A stretch of 64,000 nt of DNA. Source: Rhodanobacter denitrificans. Lineage in GTDB: Bacteria > Pseudomonadota > Gammaproteobacteria > Xanthomonadales > Rhodanobacteraceae. The position numbers and the translations under genes are program-made. This document shows, piece after piece, positions 55,693 to 64,000 of the stretch; the first letter of the stretch is position 1, and every line of letters starts with the position of its first letter. The stretch lies in contig NC_020541.1 of the NCBI RefSeq assembly GCF_000230695.2, positions 496,001 to 560,000 on the forward strand, written 5' to 3'. The notes beneath the pieces were generated by a model. It was not told the DNA's origin. It saw only the letters and a program-made list of their open reading frames with translations, and did not search any database.

Positions 55693-56345
55693 GCGCATTC
55701 CCCGGCTCCCCGCGCATCCTGAAGGGCGGCATCGTGCTGATCGACGCGGCCAGCTCGGCGGTGCTGCGGGTGATCGCGCTGCAGTACAACCCGGATTCGC
55801 TCACGCGCTCGCTGCAGGTGCAGGCCGTCAGTGCGGACGGCGGCGACCGCTCCGAGGTGCTGCGCCTGAAGGGGCCGCCGGTGGAGACGCTGAAGCTGGA
55901 GGCGGAGATCGACGCCACCGACCAGCTGGAGTTTCCGGAACAGAACGGCGGCGTCGCCCAGTCCGGCATCTTCGCCCAGCTGGCCGCGCTGGAGACGATG
56001 GTCTATCCGAGCAGCGGGCAGCTGCGCGCGAACGACCTGCTGGCGCAGATCGGCACGCTGGAGATCGTGCCGATGGAAACGCCGCTGGCGCTGTTCGTGT
56101 GGAGCAAGTCGCGCATCCTGCCGGTGCGCGTCACCGAGTTCGGCATCACCGAAGAGGCGTTCGACACGGCGCTGAACCCGATCCGCGCCAAGGTCAGCTT
56201 GGGGCTCCGCGTGCTGTCGGTGAACGACGTGCCGTCCGGGCACAAGGCCGCCAGCCTGTTCATGAGCTACCTGCAGCAGAAGGAGCGCCTGGCCGGCGGC
56301 GCCGGCGGCCAGCTGTCCGCGCTGGGCTTGAGCGGAGTGCCGTGA
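55689..56345 (+). CDS. Afp7-like CIS tube/baseplate protein
   Basis: The 218-residue protein matches the CIS_tube (PF19266-type) N-terminal domain: ALQYNPDSLTRSLQVQ, PVETLKLEAEIDATDQLE, and PLALFVWSKSRILPVRVTEF. In Afp7 this domain is fused to LysM; here the LysM-like part is the next gene. It forms the tube's first baseplate-proximal ring. Confidence 0.85.
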   Translation: MSAFPGSPRILKGGIVLIDAASSAVLRVIALQYNPDSLTRSLQVQAVSADGGDRSEVLRLKGPPVETLKLEAEIDATDQLEFPEQNGGVAQSGIFAQLAALETMVYPSSGQLRANDLLAQIGTLEIVPMETPLALFVWSKSRILPVRVTEFGITEEAFDTALNPIRAKVSLGLRVLSVNDVPSGHKAASLFMSYLQQKERLAGGAGGQLSALGLSGVP

Positions 56346-56665
56346 TGAACGCGAACTTTCTTCCCACCAGCCGTTACGCGCTGACGCCTACCACGAGCTT
56401 CGTGCGCGCCGACGGCACCATCGTGACGTACCTGAAGCGCCGCTTCGTGCCGCCGCCGGAAAACCTCGCCCTGCTGCAGTGGCATCGCGTGGTGCAGGGC
56501 GAGCGGCTGGACAACATCGCGGCGAAGTACCTGGGCGATCCGGAACAGTTCTGGCGACTGTGCGACGCGAACCGCGCGCTGCGTCCCGGGGAGTTGACCG
56601 AGACGACAGGAAAGCCGTTGCGCATCACCTTGCCCGAAGGCATTCCGGGGGTGCCGCATGCTTGA
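56345..56665 (+). CDS. LysM-like baseplate protein
   Basis: A 106-residue protein with a LysM-like motif: WHRVVQGERLDNIAAKYLGDPEQFWRLCDAN (two pieces) ending in LRITLPEGIP. It resembles gp53-type baseplate proteins and the C-terminus of Afp7. It starts inside the stop of the Afp7-like gene and overlaps the hub gene by eight bases. Confidence 0.8.
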   Translation: MNANFLPTSRYALTPTTSFVRADGTIVTYLKRRFVPPPENLALLQWHRVVQGERLDNIAAKYLGDPEQFWRLCDANRALRPGELTETTGKPLRITLPEGIPGVPHA

Positions 56666-57794
56666 GGGAATCCACCTGACCTTGCTGGTCGGCCCGGTGG
56701 TGCCGGTGCCGGTGCCGCAGCTCGTGCTGGATGCGCTGACCCGGATCGAGGTGAACGCGCCGGACGAAGCGGCCGGTGCGTTCACCCTGCAGTTCACGCT
56801 GAGCGTGCAGTCGCCGCTGCACACGCTGTTCCTGCTCTCGGGCGGCGGCGTGGTGCCGCTGCTGCGGGTGATCGTGGTGGTCACCGTGAACGGCATGCCG
56901 CAGGTGCTGATCGACGGCGTGGTGACCCGCACCGAAGTGGTGCCCGGCGCGGACCAGCGCCATACCACCTTGCAGGTCACCGGCGACGACCTCACCGCGG
57001 TGATGACCAAGCTGGAGTTCTCCGGCCTGCCCGGCCTGCCGTATCCGGCGATGCCGGCCGAGGCGATCGTGGCGCTGCTGCTGGCGAAGTACGCGTTCCT
57101 CGGCATCGTGCCGCTGGTGATCCCCAGCATCGCGATCGACGTGCCGATCCCGACCAACCGCATCCCGACCCAGCAGGGCAGCGACCTGGAATACATCCGC
57201 CTGCTGGCCGAGCGCGTCGGCTACGTGTTCTACCTCGAGCCCGGCCCGCTGCCCGGCATGAGCACCGCGTACTGGGGGCCGAAGATCAAGGTGGGCGTGC
57301 CGCAGCCGGCGCTGAACGCGGACATGGACGCGGCGAGCAACGTCGACGAGCTCAGCTTCAGCTACGACGGCAACGCGCGGCAGCTGCCGGTGGTCTACAT
57401 CCAGAACGAGCAGACCAAGGTGCCGCTGCCGTTGCCGATTCCGGACATCGGGCCGCTCAATCCGCCGCTGGGCCTGATCGATCCGCCGCCGCAGCAGTTC
57501 CGCCCGCTGCCGGAGACCGCGAAGTATTCGCCGCAGCGCGCGCTGCTGCTGGGCATGGCCGAGGCGGCGAAATCCGCCGACACCGTCACCGGCCGCGGCA
57601 GCCTCGACGTGGTGCGCTACGGCCGCGTGCTGAAGTCGCGCCAGCTGGTCGGCGTGCGCGGCGTCGGCCCCGCGTTCGACGGCCTGCACTACGTCACCCA
57701 GGTGCGCCACACGATCCGCCGCGGCGAGTACCGGCAGAGCTTCCAGCTGTCGCGCAAGGGCCTGGTTTCCACCGTGCCGCTGGTGCCGTCATGA
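56658..57794 (+). CDS. baseplate hub protein (gp27/GpD-like)
   Basis: The 378-residue protein resembles the gp27-like half of Afp8/VgrG: TRIEVNAPDEAAGAFTLQF, then QVLIDGVVTRTEVVPG, DLEYIRLLAERVGYVFYLE and a final HYVTQVRHTIRRGEYRQSF. It forms the trimeric hub under the spike. In Afp and PVC the hub and spike are one polypeptide; here they are separate genes. Confidence 0.85.
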   Translation: MLEGIHLTLLVGPVVPVPVPQLVLDALTRIEVNAPDEAAGAFTLQFTLSVQSPLHTLFLLSGGGVVPLLRVIVVVTVNGMPQVLIDGVVTRTEVVPGADQRHTTLQVTGDDLTAVMTKLEFSGLPGLPYPAMPAEAIVALLLAKYAFLGIVPLVIPSIAIDVPIPTNRIPTQQGSDLEYIRLLAERVGYVFYLEPGPLPGMSTAYWGPKIKVGVPQPALNADMDAASNVDELSFSYDGNARQLPVVYIQNEQTKVPLPLPIPDIGPLNPPLGLIDPPPQQFRPLPETAKYSPQRALLLGMAEAAKSADTVTGRGSLDVVRYGRVLKSRQLVGVRGVGPAFDGLHYVTQVRHTIRRGEYRQSFQLSRKGLVSTVPLVPS

Positions 57795-57804
57795 GGATGC
57801 CGCC

Positions 57805-58311
57805 ATGAACCGGTTCTACGGCAAGTACCGCGGTACGGTGATCCAGAACGTGGACCCGGAGCAGCGCGGACGCCTCCAGGTGATGGTGCCGGACGTGTCC
57901 GGGCTGATCCCGTCGAGCTGGGCGATGCCGTGCGTGCCGATCGCCGGTAAGCAGAGCGGTGTCTACGTGGTGCCGCAGATCGGCGCGGGCGTGTGGATCG
58001 AGTTCGAGCAGGGCGATCCGGGTTATCCGGTCTGGGTCGGCGGCTTCTGGGGCGTGGCGGCGGAAGTGCCGGCGCTGGCACTGGCCGGCAATCCGGCCAG
58101 TCCGAGCGTGGTGCTGCAGTCGGGCCTGCAGCACACCATCGCGATCAGCGACGTGCCGGGGCCGGCCGGCGGCATCCTGCTGAAGAGCGTCACCGGCGCG
58201 ATGATCATGGTCAACGAGGTCGGCATCACGATCTCCAACGGCCAGGGCGCCACCATCGTGCTCGCGGGGCCGACGGTGACGATCAACAACGGCGCGTTGG
58301 TCGTGACCTAG
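57805..58311 (+). CDS. spike protein (gp5/GpV-like OB fold)
   Basis: A 168-residue protein with the GpV OB-fold: FYGKYRGTVIQNVDPEQRGR, VPDVSGLIPSSWAMPC and GVWIEFEQGDPGYPVWVGG. A short beta-helix follows, with the repeat-like GAMIMVNEVGITISNGQGAT. It is the spike half of the split Afp8. Next is the PAAR-like tip. Confidence 0.9.
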   Translation: MNRFYGKYRGTVIQNVDPEQRGRLQVMVPDVSGLIPSSWAMPCVPIAGKQSGVYVVPQIGAGVWIEFEQGDPGYPVWVGGFWGVAAEVPALALAGNPASPSVVLQSGLQHTIAISDVPGPAGGILLKSVTGAMIMVNEVGITISNGQGATIVLAGPTVTINNGALVVT

Positions 58312-58319
58312 GGAGATGC

Positions 58320-58646
58320 ATGATGCCGGGTTTCCTCATCCATGTCGGCGCCAGCGTGCTCTGCTCGCACGGCGGGCAGGCGCAGGCCACTACACCGAAT
58401 CCGCGCGTCGCCGTGAGCGGCCAGCCCACGGTGACGGTGGCCGCGCCGTGGCTGGTTGCCGGCTGCGCGCTGCCGCCACCACCGGCGGCGAACGGGCCGT
58501 GCGTCAGCGCGCAGTTCGTCACCGCCGCGACCCGGGTGACTTCGAATGGACAACCGCTGCTGCTCATCGACAGCCAGGCGATCTGCGCGCCGACCGGCAC
58601 GCCGCTGCTGATCGTCGCCAGCCAGACGCGCGTCACCGCGATGTGA
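58320..58646 (+). CDS. PAAR-like spike tip protein
   Basis: The 108-residue protein has PAAR-like spacing: ASVLCSHGGQAQATTPNPRV, GCALPPPPAANGPC and LIDSQAICAPTGTPLLI, with Cys/His residues that could hold a metal at the tip. It belongs to the Afp10 position. Two adjacent ATGs (58320, 58323) both fit. Confidence 0.82.
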   Translation: MMPGFLIHVGASVLCSHGGQAQATTPNPRVAVSGQPTVTVAAPWLVAGCALPPPPAANGPCVSAQFVTAATRVTSNGQPLLLIDSQAICAPTGTPLLIVASQTRVTAM

Positions 58647-58656
58647 GGGTCCCATC

Positions 58657-59016
58657 ATGAACATGGATTACCCGTTTCATTTCGACCCCCGCGGCCGTGT
58701 CGCCGACACCGGCGACGACGAGCACGTGCGCGACATGATCGAGCAACTGCTGTTCACCAGTCCGGGTGAGCGGGTGAACCGGCCCGATTTCGGCAGCGGC
58801 CTGCTGCAGCTGGTGTTCGCGCCGAACAGCCCGGAGCTGGCCGCCGCGCTGCAGTTCACCTTGCAGGCGGCATTGCAGCGCTGGCTGGGCGACGTGATCG
58901 ACGTGGGCAAGCTCGAAGTCAGCAGCGAGGACGCCACCCTGCGCGTCGACCTCAGCTACACCGTGCGCGCCAGCGGCGACACGCGCAGCGACAGCTTCGT
59001 GCGGAGCCTGCCATGA
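58657..59016 (+). CDS. gp25/GPW baseplate wedge protein (Afp9-like)
   Basis: A 119-residue protein with the gp25 signature: DMIEQLLFTSPGERVNRPDFG followed by SGLLQLVFAPNS. It forms the inner baseplate that triggers sheath contraction. Overlaps the next gene by four bases (ATGA). Confidence 0.93.
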   Translation: MNMDYPFHFDPRGRVADTGDDEHVRDMIEQLLFTSPGERVNRPDFGSGLLQLVFAPNSPELAAALQFTLQAALQRWLGDVIDVGKLEVSSEDATLRVDLSYTVRASGDTRSDSFVRSLP

Positions 59017-61736
59017 ACCGCGCGAACGCCCATGCGAGTCTCGGCACAATCGGTTGCGCGCCGCTGCCGGCCTGCAGCGTGCCGGCGCGGCGCGAGAAGC
59101 TGCGTCAGGCCGGCACGCTCAACGGTATCGACTACGTCGAGGTGAGCGACGACGGCGTGAGCCTGTGCGTGCACCTGTTCGGCGAGATTCCGCAAGGTCT
59201 CGGCGTGGCCAACGTGCGGATCAGCGGTGGCGACCGCATCACCGGCCTGCGCGTGCTCAGCGTGAACCCCGAGCTGGAACCGGAGCTGCACGACGACGCC
59301 TGCCTGCGCGTGGTGCTCGACCGCGAAGGCGACCACACCGCGTACTGCCTGTGCCTGGTGGATGCGGCCTCCGGCAACGACCCGGCGAGCTGGCAGGCCT
59401 ATCCCGGCTTCGACCCGCGCTGCGCCTGCGTCACGCTGCACTTCCGCCTGGACTGCGCGAAGACGCTGGACTGCGCCGACGAGGCGCCGTGCGTGTCGCC
59501 GCCGTCGCCCGCGCCGGAGATCAATTACCTGGCGAAGGACTACGCCAGCTTCCGCCAGCTGTTCCTCGACCGCCTCGCGCTGGACCTGCCGGCATGGCAG
59601 GAGCGTCACGTACCGGACCTCGGCATCGCGCTGGTGGAGACGCTGGCGTACACCGCCGACTACCTCAGCTACTACCAGGACGCGGTCGCCACCGAGGCCT
59701 ACCTGGGTACCGCGCGCAAGCGCATCTCGGTGCGCCGGCATGCGCGGCTGGTCGACTACCGCATGCACGAGGGCTGCAATGCGCGCGCCTTCGTCACGCT
59801 GGCATCGAGCGACGACCTGAGTCTCGAGCTGGCCAACCTGCTGCTGCTGGTGCCGCCGCCGGGGCAGGGCCATCCGCAACCCGGCGTGATCGACGCGGCC
59901 CAACTCGACGCGGCGCGTGCGGAGGGCGCGCTGATCTACGAGCCGCTGCCGCTGGACGGCATGACCACGTTCGACGTGGTCGCCGCGCACAGCGCGATCC
60001 GGCTGCACAACTGGGGCGACGAGCTGTGCTGCCTGCCGCGTGGCAGCACACGGGCGACCCTGGTCGACACGCCGCCATCGGCGCCGCCGGCGACGACGGA
60101 TGTTGCCGCCGCCACGGCGCCGCAACGCGCACTGAAACTCGTGGCTGGCGACCTGCTGATCTTCGAGGAAGTGCGGGGCCCGCAGACCGGCAACCCGGCC
60201 GATGCCGATCCCACGCACCGGCACGCGGTGCGCCTGACGGACGTCCGGACGTCCGTTGATCCGCTCGACGGCACGCTGCTGCTGGAAGTGGCGTGGGATC
60301 CTTGCGACGCACTGCCGTTCGACCTGTGCCTGTCGGTGCGCACGCCCTCGCCGGACTGCGCGTGGCTGCACGACGTCAGCCTGGCGCGCGGCAACGTGCT
60401 GCTGGTCGATCATGGCGAACACGTGCGCGGGCAGTGCGTTTCGTCGGCGATCTGCATGCCGACCGGTGGCGATGGCGACTACCCCGGCCTCGCCGCCGCG
60501 CTCGCCGCGATGCCGGATGCCTGCACGCGCTGCGGCACGCTGGCCGAGGACTGCTGGCTGGTGCCCGGCGGCACGCAATACGGCTGCTGCCGTTGCGACG
60601 GCGCCGTGCCCGACGTGCGCCGTCCGCCGTCCGACACCGGCCACGTGCTGCCGGATACGCCGCTGACCTGGGCCGAGCCGCTGCCGCCGCACGCGCCGGT
60701 GTGTCGGCTGCTGGCGCGCGATCCACGCCAGGCGCTGCCGCAGCTCACCGTCTACGGCGGCGCGCTCGACGAGGTGCTGGTGGCCGGCACGCCGGATCCG
60801 CGCTGGCAGTGGCTGCCCCGCCAGGACCTGCTGGCGAGCGGTCCGGACGACCGCCACTTCGTGGTCGAGATCGACGACGACGGCGCCGCGCACCTGCGCT
60901 TCGGCGACGGCGTGCTGGGCGCGCAGCCACAGGCCGGCGACTTCTTCCGCGCCGCCTCGCGCGTCGGCAACGGCCCGGCCGGCAACGCGGGCCGCGACAG
61001 CATCGTGTGGCTGGCGTTGAAGTCCGGCGTGCTGTCCGCCGAGCTGCAGCCGCGCAACCCGCTGCCGGCCAGCGGCGGCACCGCGCCGGAGAGCCTGGCC
61101 GAGGTGAAGCTGTACGCGCCGGGCGCATTCCGCGCGAAGCCGCTGCGCGCGGTCGTCGCCGACGACTACGCGAGCTTCGCCGCGCGCGCGCCGCAGCTGC
61201 AGGGCGCCGCCGCCGCGCTGGAGTGGAGCGGCAGCTGGTACGCCGCCGACGTGGTGGTCGACCCGCTGGGCCGCGAGAGCCTGCCGGCGGGACTGGCGCG
61301 GCGGATCAGGGCGCAACTGGAGCGCTACCGCCGCATCGGCCACGACGTCGAGGTGCATGCCGCCCGCTACGTGCCGCTGCGCATCGCGCTGTTCGTCTGC
61401 GTGCTGCCGGACTTCCTCGTCGCCCACGTCGAGGCCGGGCTGCGCGACCGCTTCGGCGCCGGCCTGCGCCGCGACGGCACGCCCGGCTTCTTCCATCCGG
61501 ACCGGCTGAAACTGGGCGCGCCGGTGTTCGCCAGCGCCCTGCTGGCCGAGGCGCAGGCGATCGCCGGCGTGGCCCACGTCGAGGTCACCACGCTGGCTCG
61601 CGCCGACGGCGTGGATGGCAGCGTGCCCGACGACGGCGTGCTGCACCTGGCCGCACGCGAAATCGCTCAGGTCGACAACGACCCGGACCATCCCGACCAC
61701 GGAAGCATCGCGTTCACGCTGGGAGGTGGCCGATGA
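59013..61736 (+). CDS. large baseplate protein (Afp11/gp6-like)
   Basis: The 907-residue protein carries the baseplate-J core: LALDLPAWQERHVPDLGIALVETLAYTADYLSYYQDAVATEAY (a segment of it, VETLAYTADYLSYYQD), a late LRFGDGVLGAQP and AEVKLYAPGAFR. N-terminal beta domains precede it. It corresponds to Afp11. It couples to the next gene by an overlap. Confidence 0.9.
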   Translation: MNRANAHASLGTIGCAPLPACSVPARREKLRQAGTLNGIDYVEVSDDGVSLCVHLFGEIPQGLGVANVRISGGDRITGLRVLSVNPELEPELHDDACLRVVLDREGDHTAYCLCLVDAASGNDPASWQAYPGFDPRCACVTLHFRLDCAKTLDCADEAPCVSPPSPAPEINYLAKDYASFRQLFLDRLALDLPAWQERHVPDLGIALVETLAYTADYLSYYQDAVATEAYLGTARKRISVRRHARLVDYRMHEGCNARAFVTLASSDDLSLELANLLLLVPPPGQGHPQPGVIDAAQLDAARAEGALIYEPLPLDGMTTFDVVAAHSAIRLHNWGDELCCLPRGSTRATLVDTPPSAPPATTDVAAATAPQRALKLVAGDLLIFEEVRGPQTGNPADADPTHRHAVRLTDVRTSVDPLDGTLLLEVAWDPCDALPFDLCLSVRTPSPDCAWLHDVSLARGNVLLVDHGEHVRGQCVSSAICMPTGGDGDYPGLAAALAAMPDACTRCGTLAEDCWLVPGGTQYGCCRCDGAVPDVRRPPSDTGHVLPDTPLTWAEPLPPHAPVCRLLARDPRQALPQLTVYGGALDEVLVAGTPDPRWQWLPRQDLLASGPDDRHFVVEIDDDGAAHLRFGDGVLGAQPQAGDFFRAASRVGNGPAGNAGRDSIVWLALKSGVLSAELQPRNPLPASGGTAPESLAEVKLYAPGAFRAKPLRAVVADDYASFAARAPQLQGAAAALEWSGSWYAADVVVDPLGRESLPAGLARRIRAQLERYRRIGHDVEVHAARYVPLRIALFVCVLPDFLVAHVEAGLRDRFGAGLRRDGTPGFFHPDRLKLGAPVFASALLAEAQAIAGVAHVEVTTLARADGVDGSVPDDGVLHLAAREIAQVDNDPDHPDHGSIAFTLGGGR

Positions 61737-64000
61737 GCTGCTGTAGCGCTTGCGGCACGCATGCCTGCGCCTGCGGTTGCGGCGCGACTGCCGGCACGCC
61801 GCTGCCGCTGACCAACCGGCCGGGGCTGGACAGTCTCGCGTATCGCGTCGGCACCTACGCCGACTTCCGCGCGACCATGCAAGCCGGCTTGAGCGACGCC
61901 GCGCTGCCGGCGCTGGCCGGACTGCGCACGCGCGAGGCCGACGATCCGGCGATGGCGCTGCTCGACGCCTGGGCGGTCGGCGCCGACGTGTTGAGCTTCT
62001 ATACCGAACGCATCGCCAACGAGGCCTACCTGCGCACCGCCACCGAACGCCGCTCGGTTCTGGAGCTGGCGCGGCTGGTCGACTACCGCCTGCGCCCCGG
62101 CGTCGCCGCCAGCGTCTACCTCGCCTACACCGTCGAGAAGGATTCGCCGCCGGTGACCATCCCCGCCCGTGCGCGGGCGCAATCGGTGCCGGCCCCCGGC
62201 GAGCAGATGCAGACCTTCGAGACGGCCGAGCCACTGGATGCGCGCTTCGAATGGAATGCACTGCAGCCGCGGCTGACCCGGCCGCAGAACATCACACTCG
62301 ACAACGTCGCCGGGCTCGGCGAGCTGTGGATCGCCGGCACCGCCAGCAACCTCAAGCCGAACGATCGCCTGCTGTTCCTGTTCGGCGACCTCGCCAGCGG
62401 CGTGCAGGCGATCCGCCTGGTGCAGTCGGTCGAGGTGCAGCAGCAGAGCGGGCGCAGCAAGGTGCTGTTGCAGCCGGTCGATGCGGCGACGGTGGCGATC
62501 GTGGCGGCGGCAAGCAAGGCGATCGCCGCGTTGAACGCGTCGGCCGCCGGGCCCCATCGCGAAAGATGGCTGGAAGGCATCGAGTCCGCGCGCAGGGATC
62601 TGCTGCTGGGCGGCGACAACGGCGGCAGCTTCGACGTGCTGATGAGTCGCCGGCTGGATGGCATTCCCGCCGGGCCGCCGGCCGTCGACGATTTCAAGAG
62701 CGCGGTGGACGCGGCGTTCGGCACCGTTCCGGCGCCCGCCGGTCCGCCGGCCGGCTTCGGCGCGCTGTTCGGCGCGCTGACGCTCACGCCGACCTTGCAG
62801 CCGGCCAGCCGTTTCCGCCTGCAGCGCAACGTCGCCAGCGCACTGGGCAAGGCCAGCGACGTGCGACCGCAGCTGCTGCTGAATTTCGAGGCGCGGCTGG
62901 CCGACAACTTCTACCGCGCCTGGACCAGCGTGCCGCAGGGCGAACCTTCGCCGGCACTGAGCGGCGTCCATGCGTTGCGCGTGTCCGCGCCGCTGTTCGG
63001 CTACAACGCACCGCACATCATGGGGCTGGGCTTGAACACGGACGCCGGCACCAAGGCGACGGTGCCGTATGTGTCCAGGCCCGACGGCGACTGGACGGCG
63101 GCCGAGGATGACGACCGCGTGCAACTGGACAACGCCTACGACGGCGTGCTTGCCGGCAGCTATCTGCTGATCCAGCCGAGCAGTGATGACGTGCCGGCGG
63201 TGGCGAAGGTGAAGAGCGTGCGGATCCATCCGCGCAGCGACTACGGCATCAGCGGCAAGACCACCGACATCGTGCTGGACGATCCGTCGACGGGTGGTGG
63301 CTCGCCCGTCTGGCGGGCGCCGGACATGGCGATGCTGCGCGGCACGCAGGCGCATGCGCAGAGCGAACCGTTGCCGCTGGCCGAACTGGCGATCGCCGAC
63401 ACGATCGGCCGGGTCGCCGATGACGGCACGCCGCGTACGACCGGGGACAACGCCACCCGGCTCACCCTCGATACCGCCGTCGACGGCCTCAAGGTCGGCC
63501 GCTGGGTGATCGTCGAGGGCCGGCGCAGCGACGTGCCGGGCACCGACGCGGTGACGGCCGCCGAGCTGGTGATGCTGGCCGCGGTGGAGCAGGGCGCGGA
63601 TGCGAACCTGCCGGGCGACACCGTGCACAGCACCCTGGTGTTCGCCAGCCAGGGCCTGGCATACAGCTACGTGCGCGACAGCGTGGCGGTGCATGCCAAC
63701 GTGGTGCGCGCCAGCCATGGCGAGACGCGCAACGAGGTGCTCGGCAGCGGCAACGGTGCCGCGACGATGCAGGCGTTCGTGCTGAAGCAGTCGCCGCTGA
63801 CGTACGTTTCCGCCGCCACCGTCGACGGCGTGCAGAGCACGCTCACGCTGCGCGTCAACGACATGCGGTGGCACGAGACGCGCAACCTCGCCTTCGTCGG
63901 CGCAGCCGAGCGCAGCTTCGTCACCGCCATCGACGACGGCGGCAAGACCACGGTGCAGTTCGGCGACGGCACGCATGGCGCGCGTCCGCCGACCGGCATC
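61733..64000 (+). CDS. second large baseplate protein (Afp12-like), partial
   Basis: Open to the right edge (756 codons seen). The N-terminus is unusual, MSCCSACGTHACACGCGA, a cluster of seven Cys within 16 residues. The baseplate core follows: MALLDAWAVGADVLSFYTERIANEAYL (part) and VLELARLVDYRLRPGV, and near the edge VQFGDGTHGARPP. It corresponds to Afp12. The reading frame is continuous from 61733 to the window's end. Confidence 0.85.
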   Translation, partial: MSCCSACGTHACACGCGATAGTPLPLTNRPGLDSLAYRVGTYADFRATMQAGLSDAALPALAGLRTREADDPAMALLDAWAVGADVLSFYTERIANEAYLRTATERRSVLELARLVDYRLRPGVAASVYLAYTVEKDSPPVTIPARARAQSVPAPGEQMQTFETAEPLDARFEWNALQPRLTRPQNITLDNVAGLGELWIAGTASNLKPNDRLLFLFGDLASGVQAIRLVQSVEVQQQSGRSKVLLQPVDAATVAIVAAASKAIAALNASAAGPHRERWLEGIESARRDLLLGGDNGGSFDVLMSRRLDGIPAGPPAVDDFKSAVDAAFGTVPAPAGPPAGFGALFGALTLTPTLQPASRFRLQRNVASALGKASDVRPQLLLNFEARLADNFYRAWTSVPQGEPSPALSGVHALRVSAPLFGYNAPHIMGLGLNTDAGTKATVPYVSRPDGDWTAAEDDDRVQLDNAYDGVLAGSYLLIQPSSDDVPAVAKVKSVRIHPRSDYGISGKTTDIVLDDPSTGGGSPVWRAPDMAMLRGTQAHAQSEPLPLAELAIADTIGRVADDGTPRTTGDNATRLTLDTAVDGLKVGRWVIVEGRRSDVPGTDAVTAAELVMLAAVEQGADANLPGDTVHSTLVFASQGLAYSYVRDSVAVHANVVRASHGETRNEVLGSGNGAATMQAFVLKQSPLTYVSAATVDGVQSTLTLRVNDMRWHETRNLAFVGAAERSFVTAIDDGGKTTVQFGDGTHGARPPTGI

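Noticed and set aside
58956..62261. 1101-codon minus-strand frame over the baseplate genes
   Set aside because: Antisense shadow of the Afp11-like and Afp12-like genes.
61750..63111. 453-codon plus-strand frame in a second frame
   Set aside because: It lies within the longer Afp12-like frame starting at 61733, which carries the baseplate motifs and overlaps the upstream stop.

Overview
The window is GC-rich (about 68-70% by eye), densely coded DNA with long antisense shadow frames. The gene set (thiopurine methyltransferase, DUF3016, DUF885, YbaN/DUF454, periplasmic trehalase, GH30, TonB, two L,D-transpeptidases) points to a Gram-negative gammaproteobacterium of the Xanthomonadales/Rhodanobacteraceae type (Rhodanobacter, Dyella, Frateuria). 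The genus is an inference; no rRNA or other phylogenetic marker is present.

From 1 to about 41 kb lies ordinary chromosome with many short operons: a transglutaminase-like TPR protein; a VOC protein; a membrane protein divergent from a CGNR regulator with a strong palindrome between them; OmpH-like and DUF3016 periplasmic proteins; tpm; a GH30 glycosidase; M14 peptidase-DinB-GNAT; a yybP-ykoY manganese riboswitch ahead of a TerC-family gene; Hsp20; an alpha/beta hydrolase; dcp with a textbook terminator; a lower-GC two-gene island with its own sigma70-like promoter (16.57-18.3 kb); a secreted EEP-fold enzyme divergent from periplasmic trehalase; two divergent L,D-transpeptidases; trmO; DGPF/DUF6630/HAD genes; a secreted trypsin-like protease; a PIN protein; pncA; a four-gene minus-strand operon (cysteine-dioxygenase-like, FAD/NAD(P)-binding protein, cardiolipin synthase, esterase); a TonB protein; a hemolysin III family protein; a TfoX-N protein; a DUF885 peptidase; DUF456; and ferredoxin-NADP reductase.

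From 41.2 kb to the window's end, all on the plus strand, is a phage-tail-like contractile injection system of the eCIS (Afp/PVC) class. A stand-alone sigma54 activator with no sensor domain sits just upstream of a perfect -24/-12 promoter and a candidate enhancer dyad. The operon then encodes a small winged-helix-like protein, sheath, tube, a CXXC protein, an Ala/Pro-rich linker, an Afp16-type DUF4255 protein, an Afp15-type AAA+ ATPase, a small conserved protein, a papain-like candidate cargo, two proteins sharing a Cys-rich plus DUF4157 leader (one degenerate), a protein of unknown function between them, a two-helix membrane protein, a CHAP peptidoglycan hydrolase, an Afp7-like protein, a LysM-like protein, separate gp27-like hub and gp5-like spike proteins, a PAAR-like tip, gp25, and two large baseplate proteins. 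The last of these is cut by the window edge. Tail fibre and tape-measure genes are not seen and probably lie beyond it.

The most interesting content is the injection-system cargo block (50.0-54.1 kb) and the sigma54 switch in front of the operon.
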